Positions 36,422 to 45,991 of a DNA stretch of 64,000 nt are shown here, piece after piece. The translations under genes and the position numbers were made by a program. Location of the stretch: positions 1 through 64,000 of the forward strand of contig NZ_BAXB01000020.1 of NCBI RefSeq assembly GCF_000698145.1, given 5' to 3'. Position 1 is the first letter of the stretch, and the number at the start of each line of letters is the position of its first letter. Below the pieces are notes generated by a model. It saw only the letters and a program-made list of their open reading frames with translations, was not told the origin of the DNA and ran no database searches. Source of the stretch: Geomicrobium sp. JCM 19039. Lineage in GTDB: Bacteria; Bacillota; Bacilli; Bacillales; Marinococcaceae.

Positions 36422-36766
36422 CGTAAAGTGGAGACTATGCTCGAGTTGGGAGAAATCTCAGGAAAAGCGGTCTATTCTCATAAATTAGGTCACAAATTAC
36501 CGGGTTACGTGTACATCCACGACAAGAAGTACCCAGATGCTATCGGCGCGAGCTGCGCCGAACCGAGTCCGAATTAGCATCGGCCCTGCTAGGGCCGACA
36601 GGTTGCTCGCTTATGGGCATTGAATCTGCGCTCCAGTTGGAACAAACTGTGCGCAAGTTTAGCGGAATGAGCGCCAAAATCGTTAAACTAGGAAAACTAG
36701 CGCGCAAAATGGCACCCTGAACTTGGCTACCCCTCCCCCTCAACGCCTACCGCATAAATCGGACAA
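36422..36766 (+). repeat. Dispersed hairpin-rich repeat, copy B
   Basis: Shares ordered blocks with copy A (1592-1910) and, in its second half, with copy C. It contains two strong palindromes, TCGGCGCGAGCTGCGCCGA (36543-36561) and TCGGCCCTGCTAGGGCCGA (36580-36598), in a segment that copy A replaces with different short palindromes. A short ORF on the minus strand across this segment is an artefact. Confidence 0.7.
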
Positions 36767-36798
36767 AACAAAAACCGCCCTTTTGGGCGGTTTTTGTT
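36767..36798. terminator. Intrinsic terminator of the NSS transporter gene
   Basis: AACAAAAACCGCCC / GGGCGGTTTTTGTT with a TTTT loop; T-runs on both strands. Confidence 0.9.
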
Positions 36799-38134
36799 AT
36801 TGAATGAGTTGTGAAACAAACACTACAATAATGGAGAGAGGGACGACGACGCGAATCATAATGAGCCAAATGAAATAGAATCCTTTCCCAAACCGGCTCC
36901 CGCGTAGAAGTTCTTCTTGCATGATGCTTGGCTTCATTTTATAGGCGACAAACAGAGAAATGAGTAGAGCACCAAGTGGTAACAAGATATTACTTACCAA
37001 GAAATCCACAGCGTCAAAAAAGGTGAGCCCGAAAATGTGGAAGTCTGCAAGCAGGCCGAACGATAAGTTTGATGGGATTCCCATCGCAAAGATTAAGAGC
37101 CCAACTGCCCAAGTGACACGTTTTCTTAGATGCTCTTTCCCGCGTACGAATGGCGTTACGATGATCTCAATGAGGGAGAAGGCAGAAGTGAGCGTTGCAA
37201 ACAACATGAGTAGCATAAAGATCATAAAGAACGCCTCGCCAAAGGCAAGCTGTTGAAAAACAGCAGGGATGACAACAAAGATGAGGCTTGGACCTTCATC
37301 AGGCTGTAGACCGAAAGCGTAAATCGCTGGAAAAATTGCAAGACCTGCCATAAAGGCAATAAGAACACTTAAAAGCACAACCGACCAGGCGGAACCAGGC
37401 AAGCTGGCTTTATTGTCTAAATAAGAACTATACGTCACCATTACACTCACACCTAGGCTCAGAGAGAAGAACGCTTGACCGAGTGCAAAGAGAAAGGTTT
37501 CACTAGAAACTGCGCTAAAGTCGGGTTGTAAAAAGTAAACGACTCCTTCCCAAGCACCATCGAGTGTGAGCGAGCGAACCATTAAGATCAAGAAGATAAT
37601 AAATAATGCAGGCATCATGTACAAACTTGCTTTTTCGATGCCCTTCTTAATGCCCATTTGTACGACAAGAATCGTCATAATCATAAAGGCGAGGTGGGCT
37701 AGACCAACCTCCCAAGGATTGGAGGTAATGGATTCAAATAATGCGCCATGATCCCCGTCGGGTGGGCTTGTTACATTGCCGGTGAAACTCCGGACAAAGT
37801 ACGTTGTAATCCAGCCACCAACAACGCTGTAAAAAGATAGGAGTAAAAACGCGGCAATCATGCCGATGATTCCGATCCAATGCCACTGTCCTTTTGGTGC
37901 GACTTTTCGGTACGCTTCAATGGCTCCTTCTTTCGTGCTGCGCCCAAGTACAAATTCAGCGAGCAAAAGGCTTGTGCCGACGGTGAGTAGGAGGGCGATG
38001 AAAATAAAGAAAAACAATCCTCCGCCTTGCTCCCCAGCAACGTATGGTAAGCGCCAGACGGTTCCTAGCCCGATGGCAGAACCTGCAGCTGCAAGAATAA
38101 ATCCTAAACGCGTTCCCCAGTTTTCTTTTTGCAT
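36797..38134 (-). CDS. Neurotransmitter:sodium symporter family transporter
   Basis: A 445-residue membrane protein with 11-12 hydrophobic segments. The NSS start WGTRLGFILAAAGSAIGLGTVWRLPYVAGEQGGG holds the unwound helix 1 with sodium and substrate contacts. The family imports amino acids or related amines with sodium, fitting a sodium-based energy economy. The substrate cannot be read. ATG 38134 starts the frame; the terminator is at 36767-36798. Monocistronic. Confidence 0.92.
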   Translation of the reverse strand: MQKENWGTRLGFILAAAGSAIGLGTVWRLPYVAGEQGGGLFFFIFIALLLTVGTSLLLAEFVLGRSTKEGAIEAYRKVAPKGQWHWIGIIGMIAAFLLLSFYSVVGGWITTYFVRSFTGNVTSPPDGDHGALFESITSNPWEVGLAHLAFMIMTILVVQMGIKKGIEKASLYMMPALFIIFLILMVRSLTLDGAWEGVVYFLQPDFSAVSSETFLFALGQAFFSLSLGVSVMVTYSSYLDNKASLPGSAWSVVLLSVLIAFMAGLAIFPAIYAFGLQPDEGPSLIFVVIPAVFQQLAFGEAFFMIFMLLMLFATLTSAFSLIEIIVTPFVRGKEHLRKRVTWAVGLLIFAMGIPSNLSFGLLADFHIFGLTFFDAVDFLVSNILLPLGALLISLFVAYKMKPSIMQEELLRGSRFGKGFYFIWLIMIRVVVPLSIIVVFVSQLIQ

Positions 38135-38323
38135 CGTTTTCTCAACTGCTTTCTTATATGTAGTAAAGTGTTATGTTTAACAGTAAGCAGACGTTTCTTT
38201 AATGTCAATGGTACTTTCATGGTTCGGTTCTGAATTCACAACATTTACCGCGAACTTTGTTTTGCCTGTTTGCAAAACATATGGTATGATTTATGAGTTA
38301 ATAAATGATTAGGGGATGTTTGA

Positions 38324-38761
38324 ATGTCTGTAACACAATACGAAGTTGGCAGCATTGTTGAAGGTAAGATTACCGGTCTTAAACCGTTCGGTGCATTTGT
38401 TGCATTAGATGAGAAGAACCAAGGGTTGGTTCATATCTCGGAGGTTGCTCACGGATATGTGAAAGATATTAATGAAGTTCTTTCCGTTGGTGAAGAAGTG
38501 AAAGTCAAAGTCAAGTCTGTTGACAGCGACTCCGGCAAGATTTCTTTATCGATTCGTGCGACACAACCTGCCCCTGAAGGGTCTGAGCAAAAAAGCGATC
38601 GCGGACCACGCGGTGGCGGTGGGGGCAACCGTGGGCCGAAGAATTTCAGTAGCAACAACAACAAGAATCAAGGGTTTAATACGCTTGAGGACAAGTTGAA
38701 GGACTGGTTAAAGCAGTCAAATGAAATTCATGCGGACCTCAACAAGAGAGCACGTAAATAA
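38324..38761 (+). CDS. yugI: S1 RNA-binding domain protein (general stress protein 13, YugI)
   Basis: A 145-residue protein. An S1/OB domain fills residues 5-76 (YEVGSIVEGKITGLKPFGAF, GLVHISEVAHGYV, VKVKVKSVD, GKISLSIRA). A low-complexity RGG/Asn-rich linker follows (DRGPRGGGGGNRG, SSNNNKNQG), then a helix ending LKDWLKQSNE. It matches B. subtilis YugI, which binds ribosomes. AGGGGA precedes ATG 38324. Terminator adjacent. Confidence 0.93.
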   Translation: MSVTQYEVGSIVEGKITGLKPFGAFVALDEKNQGLVHISEVAHGYVKDINEVLSVGEEVKVKVKSVDSDSGKISLSIRATQPAPEGSEQKSDRGPRGGGGGNRGPKNFSSNNNKNQGFNTLEDKLKDWLKQSNEIHADLNKRARK

Positions 38762-38781
38762 TTGCCAACACGAATAAAATG

Positions 38782-38821
38782 AACCCGGACGTAGCCTCAT
38801 TGGCTTTGTCCGGGTTTTTCT
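38782..38821. terminator. Convergent terminator yugI/yuzA
   Basis: AACCCGGAC / GTCCGGGTT stem with an inner GTAGCC...GGCT pairing, tail TTTTTC. Confidence 0.85.
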
Positions 38822-38822
38822 T

Positions 38823-39053
38823 TTATTGCCGTTCGGGCTCCGGACTTTCTTCTAACTCTTCATTTGGTGTAAACAAAATGGATAGACTATACAAACCTGC
38901 GAGACCAACAACGGCATAAATGACACGAGAAAATGCTGCTGCTTGACCGCCAAAAATTGCAGCAACCAAATCAAAGCTAAAAAAACCAATAAGACCCCAG
39001 TTGATTGCACCAATAATCGTGACAATGAGAGCGACTCGTTGCAAACCACTCAT
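38823..39053 (-). CDS. yuzA: YuzA family membrane protein (DUF378)
   Basis: A 76-residue protein with two hydrophobic helices (about 8-30 and 40-62). The family pattern VALIVTIIGAINWGLIGFFSFDLVAAIFGG and YAVVGLAGLYSL is exact for DUF378. The acidic tail (EELEESPEPERQ) faces one side of the membrane. Function unknown. AAAGGAGG lies 8 bases before ATG 39053. Between yugI and pgi as in B. subtilis. Confidence 0.93.
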   Translation of the reverse strand: MSGLQRVALIVTIIGAINWGLIGFFSFDLVAAIFGGQAAAFSRVIYAVVGLAGLYSLSILFTPNEELEESPEPERQ

Positions 39054-39176
39054 GAAAAACTCACCTCCTTTGTGATCTTGGTATGTTCCTCATACGCATA
39101 GCTTGATACAATTAACGGAGGACTATGACAAAGAATCAAAGGAAGGGTTTCCAGTAATATTTTTTGGAGGGAAGAC

Positions 39177-40504
39177 ATGATTACGTTTACGACAAACTAT
39201 GCAAAAGAATTTTTTGAAACACATGAGTTTGATCAGATGGAGCTTGCGGTCAAAACTGCACATGACCAACTACATACTGGGAAAGGACCGGGTGCAGATT
39301 ATTTAGGGTGGCTGAACTTACCGACAGCAGATAAAGATGAATTGTCTCGCGTTAAACAGAAAGCTTCCGAGATTAAAGAACACGCTGACGTGCTTATCGT
39401 CATCGGCATCGGTGGTTCATATTTAGGTTCAAAAGCGGTAATTCAGGCTTTGTCACACTCCTTCATGAAAAAATCTGACGCGCCAGAAGTGATTTTTGCC
39501 GGTCATCACCTAAACGGTGAGTACATCGAAGAAATGTTCGATGCGCTACATGATAAGAGTGTGTACGTGAATGTGATTTCGAAATCAGGAACGACAACAG
39601 AGCCTGCGATTGCTTTTCGACTCGTCAAGCATTGGATGGAAGAACGCTACGGACAGGACGGGGCAGCAAGTCGCATCATTGCGACGACCGATGCAAACAA
39701 AGGTGCACTAAAAGCGGTTGCCGATGCAAATGGGTATACGTGCTTCATCGTACCTGATGATGTAGGAGGACGATTCTCTGTATTGACCCCAGTAGGACTT
39801 TTGCCAATTGCGGCTGCAGGCTTTTCCGTCGATGCGCTTCTCGATGGTGCGCACGCTGCAAAGCAGCAGTATGATCATCCAACCTTCTTGAAAATGAAAG
39901 CTATCAATATGCGGCATTTCGAACGTTAATGTATGCCAAAGGAAAGCAAATTGAATTGCTCGCAAGCTATCACCCGAAACTCAAACAAGTTTCTGAATGG
40001 TGGAAGCAGTTGTTTGGTGAAAGCGAAGGAAAAGACCATAAAGGTTTGTTTCCAGCTTCTGTTCACTATACGACAGATTTGCATTCATTAGGGCAATACG
40101 TTCAAGAAGGCCGACGTCATCTGTTTCAAACCGTTATTGGAGTAAAAGAAGCAACGAAGGATGTGACGATTCCGTACTCAGACAGCAATGAAGATGGGTT
40201 GGATTATCTTGTTGGAAAATCGCTAAACGAAGTGAACGATCAGGCGATGGTTGGAACGTTACTCGCACATGTCGATGGTGGCGTTCCAAATGTGCAAATT
40301 GAAGTGGACCAACTTGATGAAGTACACATCGGTGCGCTCATTTATTTCTTTGAGAAAGCGTGTGCGATCAGCGGGACTTTGCTTGGTGTAAACCCTTTCG
40401 ATCAACCGGGGGTTGAAAGCTATAAACAGAACATGTTTGCTCTTCTAGGAAAAGAAGGATTTGAAGAACGGAGAAAACAGTTGCAGGAACGACTACTCAC
40501 GTAA
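39177..40504 (+). CDS. pgi: Glucose-6-phosphate isomerase, frameshifted as sequenced
   Basis: About 443 residues, interconverts glucose-6- and fructose-6-phosphate. [52 protein letters not shown] and the C-terminal [21 protein letters not shown] and [14 protein letters not shown] are all typical. One missing base near 39893 separates [14 protein letters not shown] from the true [21 protein letters not shown] 39177 has TTGGAGGG upstream. An essential-type glycolytic gene, so the break is most likely a sequencing error. Confidence 0.95.
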
Positions 40505-40583
40505 TCTGCCAATAACTTCCGAGGGGAACGTTGCATGAATTGGTGTGAATGAGGCACGGTAAAGCCTAAAGGAGGCGAATATC

Positions 40584-40985
40584 GTGCTCGAATTGCAATC
40601 GCGCATTTCCGGTGTCGAACTATCGTTAAGTGAGCTTGAAAAGAAAATCGAGCCCCTCGGGTTTTCAATGGGTGGAAATTGGGAGTATGACCATGGCTAC
40701 ATGGATTACCAAATGGACGACGATGGTCAAGGGTACACATTTTTAAGGATTCCTTTTTCGACGGTTGTAGGTGAAATTGGAAGCGGACACGCTGAAGTCG
40801 TCATCGGTACGCCATTCCTTCTCGCACATCGTTACGAGTCTGGTATCGAGCATGATGGGATTACAGCTTACAGTGCTGTCTTCAACCAATTCTCTTCACC
40901 AGAAGAGAAAGATGCTTATGTAGACCAAAAATATGTGCGTGAAGGAGTGTTGTTAGTAAGAGAAGTTGAAGAGAAGCTAGTGTAA
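40584..40985 (+). CDS. yugN: YugN family protein
   Basis: A 133-residue protein of the YugN-like family, function unknown. ELSLSELEKKIEPLGFSMGGNWEYDHGYMDY and VIGTPFLLAHRYESGIE are the conserved parts; soluble, alpha/beta. GTG 40584 follows AAAGGAGGCG at a normal distance. The gene follows pgi, as in B. subtilis. Confidence 0.9.
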   Translation: MLELQSRISGVELSLSELEKKIEPLGFSMGGNWEYDHGYMDYQMDDDGQGYTFLRIPFSTVVGEIGSGHAEVVIGTPFLLAHRYESGIEHDGITAYSAVFNQFSSPEEKDAYVDQKYVREGVLLVREVEEKLV

Positions 40986-41006
40986 TAGTTGTAGTTGGGA
41001 GGCAAC

Positions 41007-41165
41007 ATGGGAGCTATATTTTTTGGAATTGCCATCTTTATTGGGTGGACGTTAATTGATTTGTCTAAACATAAAAAAATAACAGCTGAAAACTTACTTG
41101 GCTCTTTAATCGTCGCAATCATCGGTGGTGTAGGATGGGCCGTGTTTGATTGGATTTTTGAATGA
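41007..41165 (+). CDS. Small two-helix membrane protein
   Basis: A 52-residue ORF with TTGGGAGG 6 bases before ATG 41007 and a strong terminator 2 bases after the stop. Two hydrophobic helices (GAIFFGIAIFIGWTLIDL and NLLGSLIVAIIGGVGWAVFDW) flank a basic loop SKHKKITAEN. No family is recognised. It follows yugN by 21 bases and is probably co-transcribed with it. Confidence 0.7.
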   Translation: MGAIFFGIAIFIGWTLIDLSKHKKITAENLLGSLIVAIIGGVGWAVFDWIFE

Positions 41166-41166
41166 A

Positions 41167-41222
41167 AGAAAGGGGCTGTCCAATAAGGTCTTAGATTAGA
41201 TCTTATTGGACAGCCCCTTTTT
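41167..41222 (+). terminator. Strong intrinsic terminator
   Basis: AAAGGGGCTGTCCAATAAG / CTTATTGGACAGCCCCTTT, a perfect 19-bp stem with TTTTT tail. Confidence 0.93.
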
Positions 41223-42206
41223 CTATGTACTCCAGAGCATAAGGCAACATCGGTGGCCAAAAGACGCTCACTGTGTTTTCTAGGCCGCGGAGAACCGGAT
41301 GAGTCTCCTCGGTCTACCGACGAGGGCGATGAGAGTTTAAAAATTGAATAACCAAAATAGGTCGGATGGTGTAGAAAGTGCTACGCGTTTTAGTGAATTG
41401 GCGCTTTTACGTAGGAAACTTCGGAGTGGATCCTGGCTATGGTAAGATTTTTCCTATCAATGTTTTTATGATGGGATTTGGTGCATCCCCAACCCACTAG
41501 TTGCCCGAATCCACGTAGAACGGCAGAACGAATTCCAAAGTTTACCGATTGGAATCAGATTCACTCATAGGTAATCGGTTTATGTCGTTTTGCTTCCAAT
41601 CAATGGACATCCACTTCCAAACATCCGTTAATGGAATCAGATTCAGCACTTTAAAGAAAATGAACGGCAATTTAGTTCCAAAGCGAGTTCACATTCGTCC
41701 TCACAACGCCATGAGGTTGATTCGCACTCCCTGCCCCGAACCGTGATTTAGGAAATCAAAAATTCTGTCGGCGCGAGTCGCGCCGAATTGAGACCGATTT
41801 TGGATCGGCCCCACTGGGGCCAATCGGTCGTAAGGTGTTCGGTTTAATCCAATCTGCGTGCAAGTCTTACGAAATGAGCGCTAAAATTACCAAAAAGGGC
41901 TAACTTGAACACAGAAAGTGAAAACTAGCCCGCACAATGTGAACCATAACTTGCCCCACACAGTATAAACACGCTTAGAGTGATTTCACTTTTATCATTA
42001 CGATCCATTCGTATGAAACTACGATGGAATCTCTACATCCTAGCATCCCATGAATTTCTTTCGTTCACCCTATATAGATTTTATGATCTGGGAGACCTCG
42101 TCCCGGCACTGCTTCCGCAAGAGTCACCGCGCCTTTCGTTCCCATCAGTTGGAATGGCTCACGCTTTGAAGAGGATTGCGGGCAGTCTCTCCAAAACGCT
42201 TCATAC
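41223..42206. other. Long non-coding region with repeat copy C
   Basis: Nearly 1 kb without a credible gene: candidate ORFs lack ribosome binding sites and look random. It holds GGAATCAGATTCA twice (near 41550 and 41634) and, from 41768, repeat copy C. The stretch 41980-42200 shows nothing recognisable. Confidence 0.5.
41768..41955 (+). repeat. Dispersed hairpin-rich repeat, copy C (partial)
   Basis: Begins with TCGGCGCGAGTCGCGCCGA (41768-41786) and a larger palindrome (41792-41829, GACCGATT...AATCGGTC with inner GGCCCC/GGGGCC). It continues with CTGCGTGCAAGTCTTACGAA, ATGAGCGCTAAAATT and CTAGCCCGCACAATG, each matching copy B in order with scattered changes. The 5' part is not recognisable. 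Confidence 0.6.
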
Positions 42207-42250
42207 AAAAAACGGAGTACAGATCAAAGATGATCTGTACTCCGTTTTTT
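42207..42250. terminator. Intrinsic terminator of the VanY-like gene
   Basis: AAAAAACGGAGTACAGATCA / TGATCTGTACTCCGTTTTTT, about a 20-bp perfect stem; T-runs both ways. Confidence 0.93.
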
Positions 42251-42251
42251 C

Positions 42252-43064
42252 TTACATTGGAACAGCTTTTTCGAAGAATTCTTCCAGCACAAGATCATGC
42301 TCGACGAGAATTTCTGCGATGTCGGTTCCGACGTAACGTAAATGCCACGGTTCGTAACTGATTTCTGTAATGTCTACTTTGTGATCGGGATACCGAATGA
42401 CAAATCCATAATGGTGGGCATTTTCTTCCACCCATTCGCCTTCCGGTGTAGACCCAAATTCTTCGCTCAGTAAAAAGGAGTTGCTTTCACTTGATACATC
42501 CATCGCTAATCCTGTTTGGTGTTCGCTATTCCCTGGATAAGCAATGGTTTCGCTCGCAGCATCCTCTCCACGCTCAGTTGCTGCATTTGTAAAAATAGCG
42601 TCTTGGCGATCAAAAGAGCGATATCCTGAAACAGCAAACAAATGATGGCCATCTTCCTCAGCTGCTGCAAACAAATCTTCCAAAGCATCGGCAGCAGGTG
42701 CCCTTAAATAACGTTTTTCGACATCTTCATCGAAAGAAAAAAGGACGTCTGGAACGACCAAGTCATCCGGAGTATAATCTTCTGGTAGTGCGTAGTCGTG
42801 GTTGACGAGGACAGAAGGGTTATCAGGGTTTTGAATAACTGCTCTTCCGTCAACTTCCTCAATCACATTGAAGTGTTCTTCTTCAATGGCCCATGGATTG
42901 GTTGTTGCTTTAGCTGTTTGTTCTTCTTCTTGTTCCTCTTGTTCCTCTTGTTCTAGGGGGTCGTTACTTTCTTCAGGGACAGGCTCTTCATCGATGTCAG
43001 CGCAGCCGACAAGAAGCACTGAAAACAAAAAACCTGCTGCATAAATAGATGGGAAACGAGCCAT
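42252..43064 (-). CDS. D-alanyl-D-alanine carboxypeptidase lipoprotein (VanY/M15B)
   Basis: A 270-residue lipoprotein: signal peptide with lipobox LLVGC, an acidic Glu/Gln-rich linker (EQEEQEEQEEEQ, about 38-50), and a C-terminal M15B zinc peptidase. The motifs SGYRSFDRQDAIF, SEHQTGLAMDVS (zinc His and Asp) and EPWHLRYVG (catalytic Glu and His) are complete. It trims the terminal D-Ala of peptidoglycan stem peptides outside the membrane. As B. subtilis YodJ-type proteins, not a vancomycin cassette: no vanRS or vanHAX nearby. Confidence 0.93.
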   Translation of the reverse strand: MARFPSIYAAGFLFSVLLVGCADIDEEPVPEESNDPLEQEEQEEQEEEQTAKATTNPWAIEEEHFNVIEEVDGRAVIQNPDNPSVLVNHDYALPEDYTPDDLVVPDVLFSFDEDVEKRYLRAPAADALEDLFAAAEEDGHHLFAVSGYRSFDRQDAIFTNAATERGEDAASETIAYPGNSEHQTGLAMDVSSESNSFLLSEEFGSTPEGEWVEENAHHYGFVIRYPDHKVDITEISYEPWHLRYVGTDIAEILVEHDLVLEEFFEKAVPM

Positions 43065-43089
43065 GTGTGTCCCTCACTTTCTTTGGTAA

Positions 43090-43503
43090 TTAAGACTTCT
43101 TTGGTTTTGCTAAAAACAGCAAAACGGAAATAATCGTGAAGGCAACGAGTGCTTGAAATGGAATTGTAATAAACCCGAGGAGGTTCATATACTCTGAACT
43201 ACAAGGAACTCCAGACTGGCACGGAGTTACACCGCCAAAACCTGGGATTTTTTGTTCAGCGTAATGAAACGCTGCAATGATCGCACCGAGAATCGAGATT
43301 GGTAAGGCGTACAATCGAATCCGTGCATCAGAGCGAAACGCTGCAATCCCTAAGATGAGTGCGAGAGGGTACATGGCAATTCGTTGATACCAGCACATAT
43401 CACACGGGATATAACCTAGACCTTCGCTGTAGAATAGACTGCCCATCGTTGCAACGATGGCCACAAGCCATGCTACATACAACATGATGCTTTGGCGAGT
43501 CAT
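43090..43503 (-). CDS. bdbC: Disulfide bond formation protein BdbC (DsbB family)
   Basis: A 137-residue membrane protein with four hydrophobic helices. It carries the redox pair CDMC (about 34-37) and a second pair CQSGVPC (about 95-101), as in BdbC. It reoxidises the partner BdbD and passes electrons to quinone. The start overlaps the bdbD stop by 4 bases, so the two are coupled. Confidence 0.94.
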   Translation of the reverse strand: MTRQSIMLYVAWLVAIVATMGSLFYSEGLGYIPCDMCWYQRIAMYPLALILGIAAFRSDARIRLYALPISILGAIIAAFHYAEQKIPGFGGVTPCQSGVPCSSEYMNLLGFITIPFQALVAFTIISVLLFLAKPKKS

Positions 43504-44204
43504 GAGTTTTCCTCAAGTTGTTCCTCAATGATCCGTTCCATTTCATTGTAATCAAACGGATCACTCAGTTCGACATCATTGACGAAAATGGTCGGCGTTC
43601 TCTCAACACCAAATTCTTCAATCAGTTCATGTTCAGCATATAATTCATCCATATATTCTTGCTCAGCAACTGATGTTCGAAGCTCATCCTCATCCACATC
43701 AGGCGCGTGTTCTGATGCAATATCCACGACAAAATCGATGTCGACTTGGGAGCCTTGTACACCTGCTGCTTGCATGAGTGCATGGTGGAAATCCCAGAAT
43801 TGATCTTCTGAAGCTTCGTGATAGATTTTTTGGCTAGCTAAAGACGCAATCAGTGACTCGTTTTGGAAACCGATAAAGTTCACAAAAGAGAACGAGATGT
43901 CTTCGTGATCTAAGTAGTCACTTTCAAGTTGGTCGAACACTTCGCGGTCCCACGTGCCACATGCCGGGCATTTATAATCCCCAAATTCGACGATGGACAC
44001 GGCTGGATCGTCATTGCCATATGTCGCTAGGTCATTGATCGGTGGACGGTCTTCATGAGTGCTGGATGAATTGCTACCGCCGTCACTGTTCACAACAAAT
44101 AATAAAGCGGCCATCACGACAACGAGCAATGCCGTAACGATAACAAGAAATTTCATTGGTGCTTTATTGGTTTTCGTATTCTTTCTTTTTTTATTTTTAG
44201 CCAA
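43500..44204 (-). CDS. bdbD: Thiol-disulfide oxidoreductase BdbD (DsbA family)
   Basis: A 234-residue membrane-anchored protein: Lys-rich N-terminus, anchor FLVIVTALLVVVMAALLFVV (about 19-38), then a DsbA-type thioredoxin domain with active site KCPACGTWD (about 80) and cis-Pro loop VERTPTIFVND (about 205). It introduces disulfides into exported proteins. The outside part is very acidic, as expected of an alkaliphile or halophile. Confidence 0.93.
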   Translation of the reverse strand: MAKNKKRKNTKTNKAPMKFLVIVTALLVVVMAALLFVVNSDGGSNSSSTHEDRPPINDLATYGNDDPAVSIVEFGDYKCPACGTWDREVFDQLESDYLDHEDISFSFVNFIGFQNESLIASLASQKIYHEASEDQFWDFHHALMQAAGVQGSQVDIDFVVDIASEHAPDVDEDELRTSVAEQEYMDELYAEHELIEEFGVERTPTIFVNDVELSDPFDYNEMERIIEEQLEENS

Positions 44205-44358
44205 TACGTTTCACCTCTCCTAAAATCGGATAAAGAAGTAGTAGTTTGTCACCATCATAACACTATCACGCAAAGCTTATACAGTGAAGGTGTGACATTT
44301 CTTAAAAAATCAACCGCCAGCCCGAGGTAAATTCGATCAAATGCGGAGGAGACTACTT

Positions 44359-45825
44359 ATGTCAAATCGACTAACAACGAACCAAGGTGTCCCGATTCAA
44401 GACAACCAGAATTCACGAACGGCAGGTCGTAGAGGACCAACATTATTAGAAGATTATCATCTTGTCGAAAAGCTTGCCCACTTTGATCGGGAGCGAGTGC
44501 CCGAGCGAGTTGTGCACGCAAGAGGCGCAGGTGCTCACGGTGTATTTATTACCAAAGAGAGCCAGAAACGTTATACGAGGGCTCATTTTTTACAAGAAGC
44601 TGGTCAAGAAACACCTGTTTTTGCTAGATTTTCAACGGTGATTCACGGACTTCACTCCCCAGAAACATTACGTGACCCGCGCGGATTTTCGGTGAAGTTC
44701 TATACTGAAGAAGGAAACTACGATTTTGTCGGCAACAATTTGCCGGTATTTTTTATTCGTGATGCGATTAAGTTTCCGGATGTAATCCATTCACTAAAAC
44801 CTGATCCGACGACGAACTTGCAAGATCCAAACCGGTATTGGGACTTTATGGCAAACTCACCAGAATCGGTGAATATGCAATTACACCTTTTTAATGATGA
44901 AGGGATTCCTCGTTCTTACCGACATTTACGTGGGTCGAGTGTGCATGCGTTTAAATGGATTAACGCGCATGGCAATACGACGTATGTAAAATATCGGTGG
45001 GTACCTCGTGCAGGCATTGAAGGGCTTTCTCCTGAGGAAGTAAAAGAGATTCAAGGGGAAGACTTTAACCATGCGACGAGAGATTTGTACGAAAGCATTA
45101 AAAACGGTGACTACCCGGAGTGGGATTTGTATATCCAACGTTTAGATCCTGCGGACCTAGACAACTATAATTTCGATCCATTAGATGCAACGAAAGATTG
45201 GCCAGAAGAACAGTTTCCATACGAGCTCGTTGGCACGATGATTCTGAATAAAAATCCTAACAACATTTTCTCAGAAACTGAACAAGTTGGATTTAATCCT
45301 GGGGTTCTTGTACCTGGTATTCAAGCTTCTGAAGATAAGATGTTGCAAGGAAGGATTTTCTCTTATTCGGATACACAGCGGTACCGAATTGGCGCAAACT
45401 ACTTGCAGTTACCGATTAATTGCCCGTTTGCACAGACGAACAACAATACGCAAGACGGGGTGATGGCGAACCCTAACTTCCAGCCAACGGATTCAACGAA
45501 CTATGAGCCAGGTGAACATGCACTTGAAGAGAGTTCAGAAGAGCTGGAGTTCGATCAGCCGTTACGTGGCGACGTTGCTGGCCGAAACCGTACCGACAAA
45601 GCCGATGATTTTAGACAACCTGGAGAGTTATACCGTGGATTTGACCGAGAAAAACAACAACAAATTATTCGAACGTTAACTGAAGAGTGGTCCGGTGTTC
45701 ATAATGAGCAAGTTGTTTTAAAGCTCATCTGTAACATGTACAGAGCCGATGAACAACTAGGAAGGACGCTCGCGGACAACCTCAATGTCGATATTACGCC
45801 GTATGTTGGGCAAGAAACAAAATAA
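44359..45825 (+). CDS. katA: Catalase, heme, small-subunit clade 3 type
   Basis: A 488-residue monofunctional catalase. The distal His53 is in ERVVHARGAGAHGVF, the distal Asn in YDFVGNNLPVFFIRD (about 126) and the heme-ligand Tyr in RIFSYSDTQRYRIG (about 335). ATG 44359 is chosen because GGAGGAG precedes it; an upstream ATG 44341 overlaps that site. No PerR-like box is evident in the 130 bases upstream. A long hairpin follows the stop. Confidence 0.96.
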   Translation: MSNRLTTNQGVPIQDNQNSRTAGRRGPTLLEDYHLVEKLAHFDRERVPERVVHARGAGAHGVFITKESQKRYTRAHFLQEAGQETPVFARFSTVIHGLHSPETLRDPRGFSVKFYTEEGNYDFVGNNLPVFFIRDAIKFPDVIHSLKPDPTTNLQDPNRYWDFMANSPESVNMQLHLFNDEGIPRSYRHLRGSSVHAFKWINAHGNTTYVKYRWVPRAGIEGLSPEEVKEIQGEDFNHATRDLYESIKNGDYPEWDLYIQRLDPADLDNYNFDPLDATKDWPEEQFPYELVGTMILNKNPNNIFSETEQVGFNPGVLVPGIQASEDKMLQGRIFSYSDTQRYRIGANYLQLPINCPFAQTNNNTQDGVMANPNFQPTDSTNYEPGEHALEESSEELEFDQPLRGDVAGRNRTDKADDFRQPGELYRGFDREKQQQIIRTLTEEWSGVHNEQVVLKLICNMYRADEQLGRTLADNLNVDITPYVGQETK

Positions 45826-45836
45826 ACCGTTCATTC

Positions 45837-45880
45837 ATAAGCTGCTTCAAAGTGTGCACACTTTGAAGGCAGCTTATTGT
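45837..45880 (+). terminator. Hairpin after katA, probable terminator
   Basis: ATAAGCTGC-TTCAAAGTG pairs with CACTTTGAA-GGCAGCTTAT; only a short T-run (TTGTTT) follows. Confidence 0.65.
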
Positions 45881-45991
45881 TTGCCAAAATGGTGTGTAGG
45901 CCCGTCCAATCATTAAGCCATAAATCTCTACTAGAACAATGAAGCGGGGACACGGTATACTAGAAAGAAAAAAGATAGGTGGAAACACATC

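Noticed and set aside
36540-36743. ORF of 67 codons on the minus strand
   Set aside because: It runs through the palindromes of repeat copy B and has no credible start site.
41549-42361. Several plus-strand ORFs in the 41.2-42.2 kb gap
   Set aside because: No ribosome binding sites, no family patterns, and one overlaps the VanY terminator and gene.
42252-43064. Vancomycin-resistance VanY
   Set aside because: Motifs fit the general D,D-carboxypeptidase family; no vanRS, vanHAX or vanZ genes are nearby, so a housekeeping cell-wall role is preferred.
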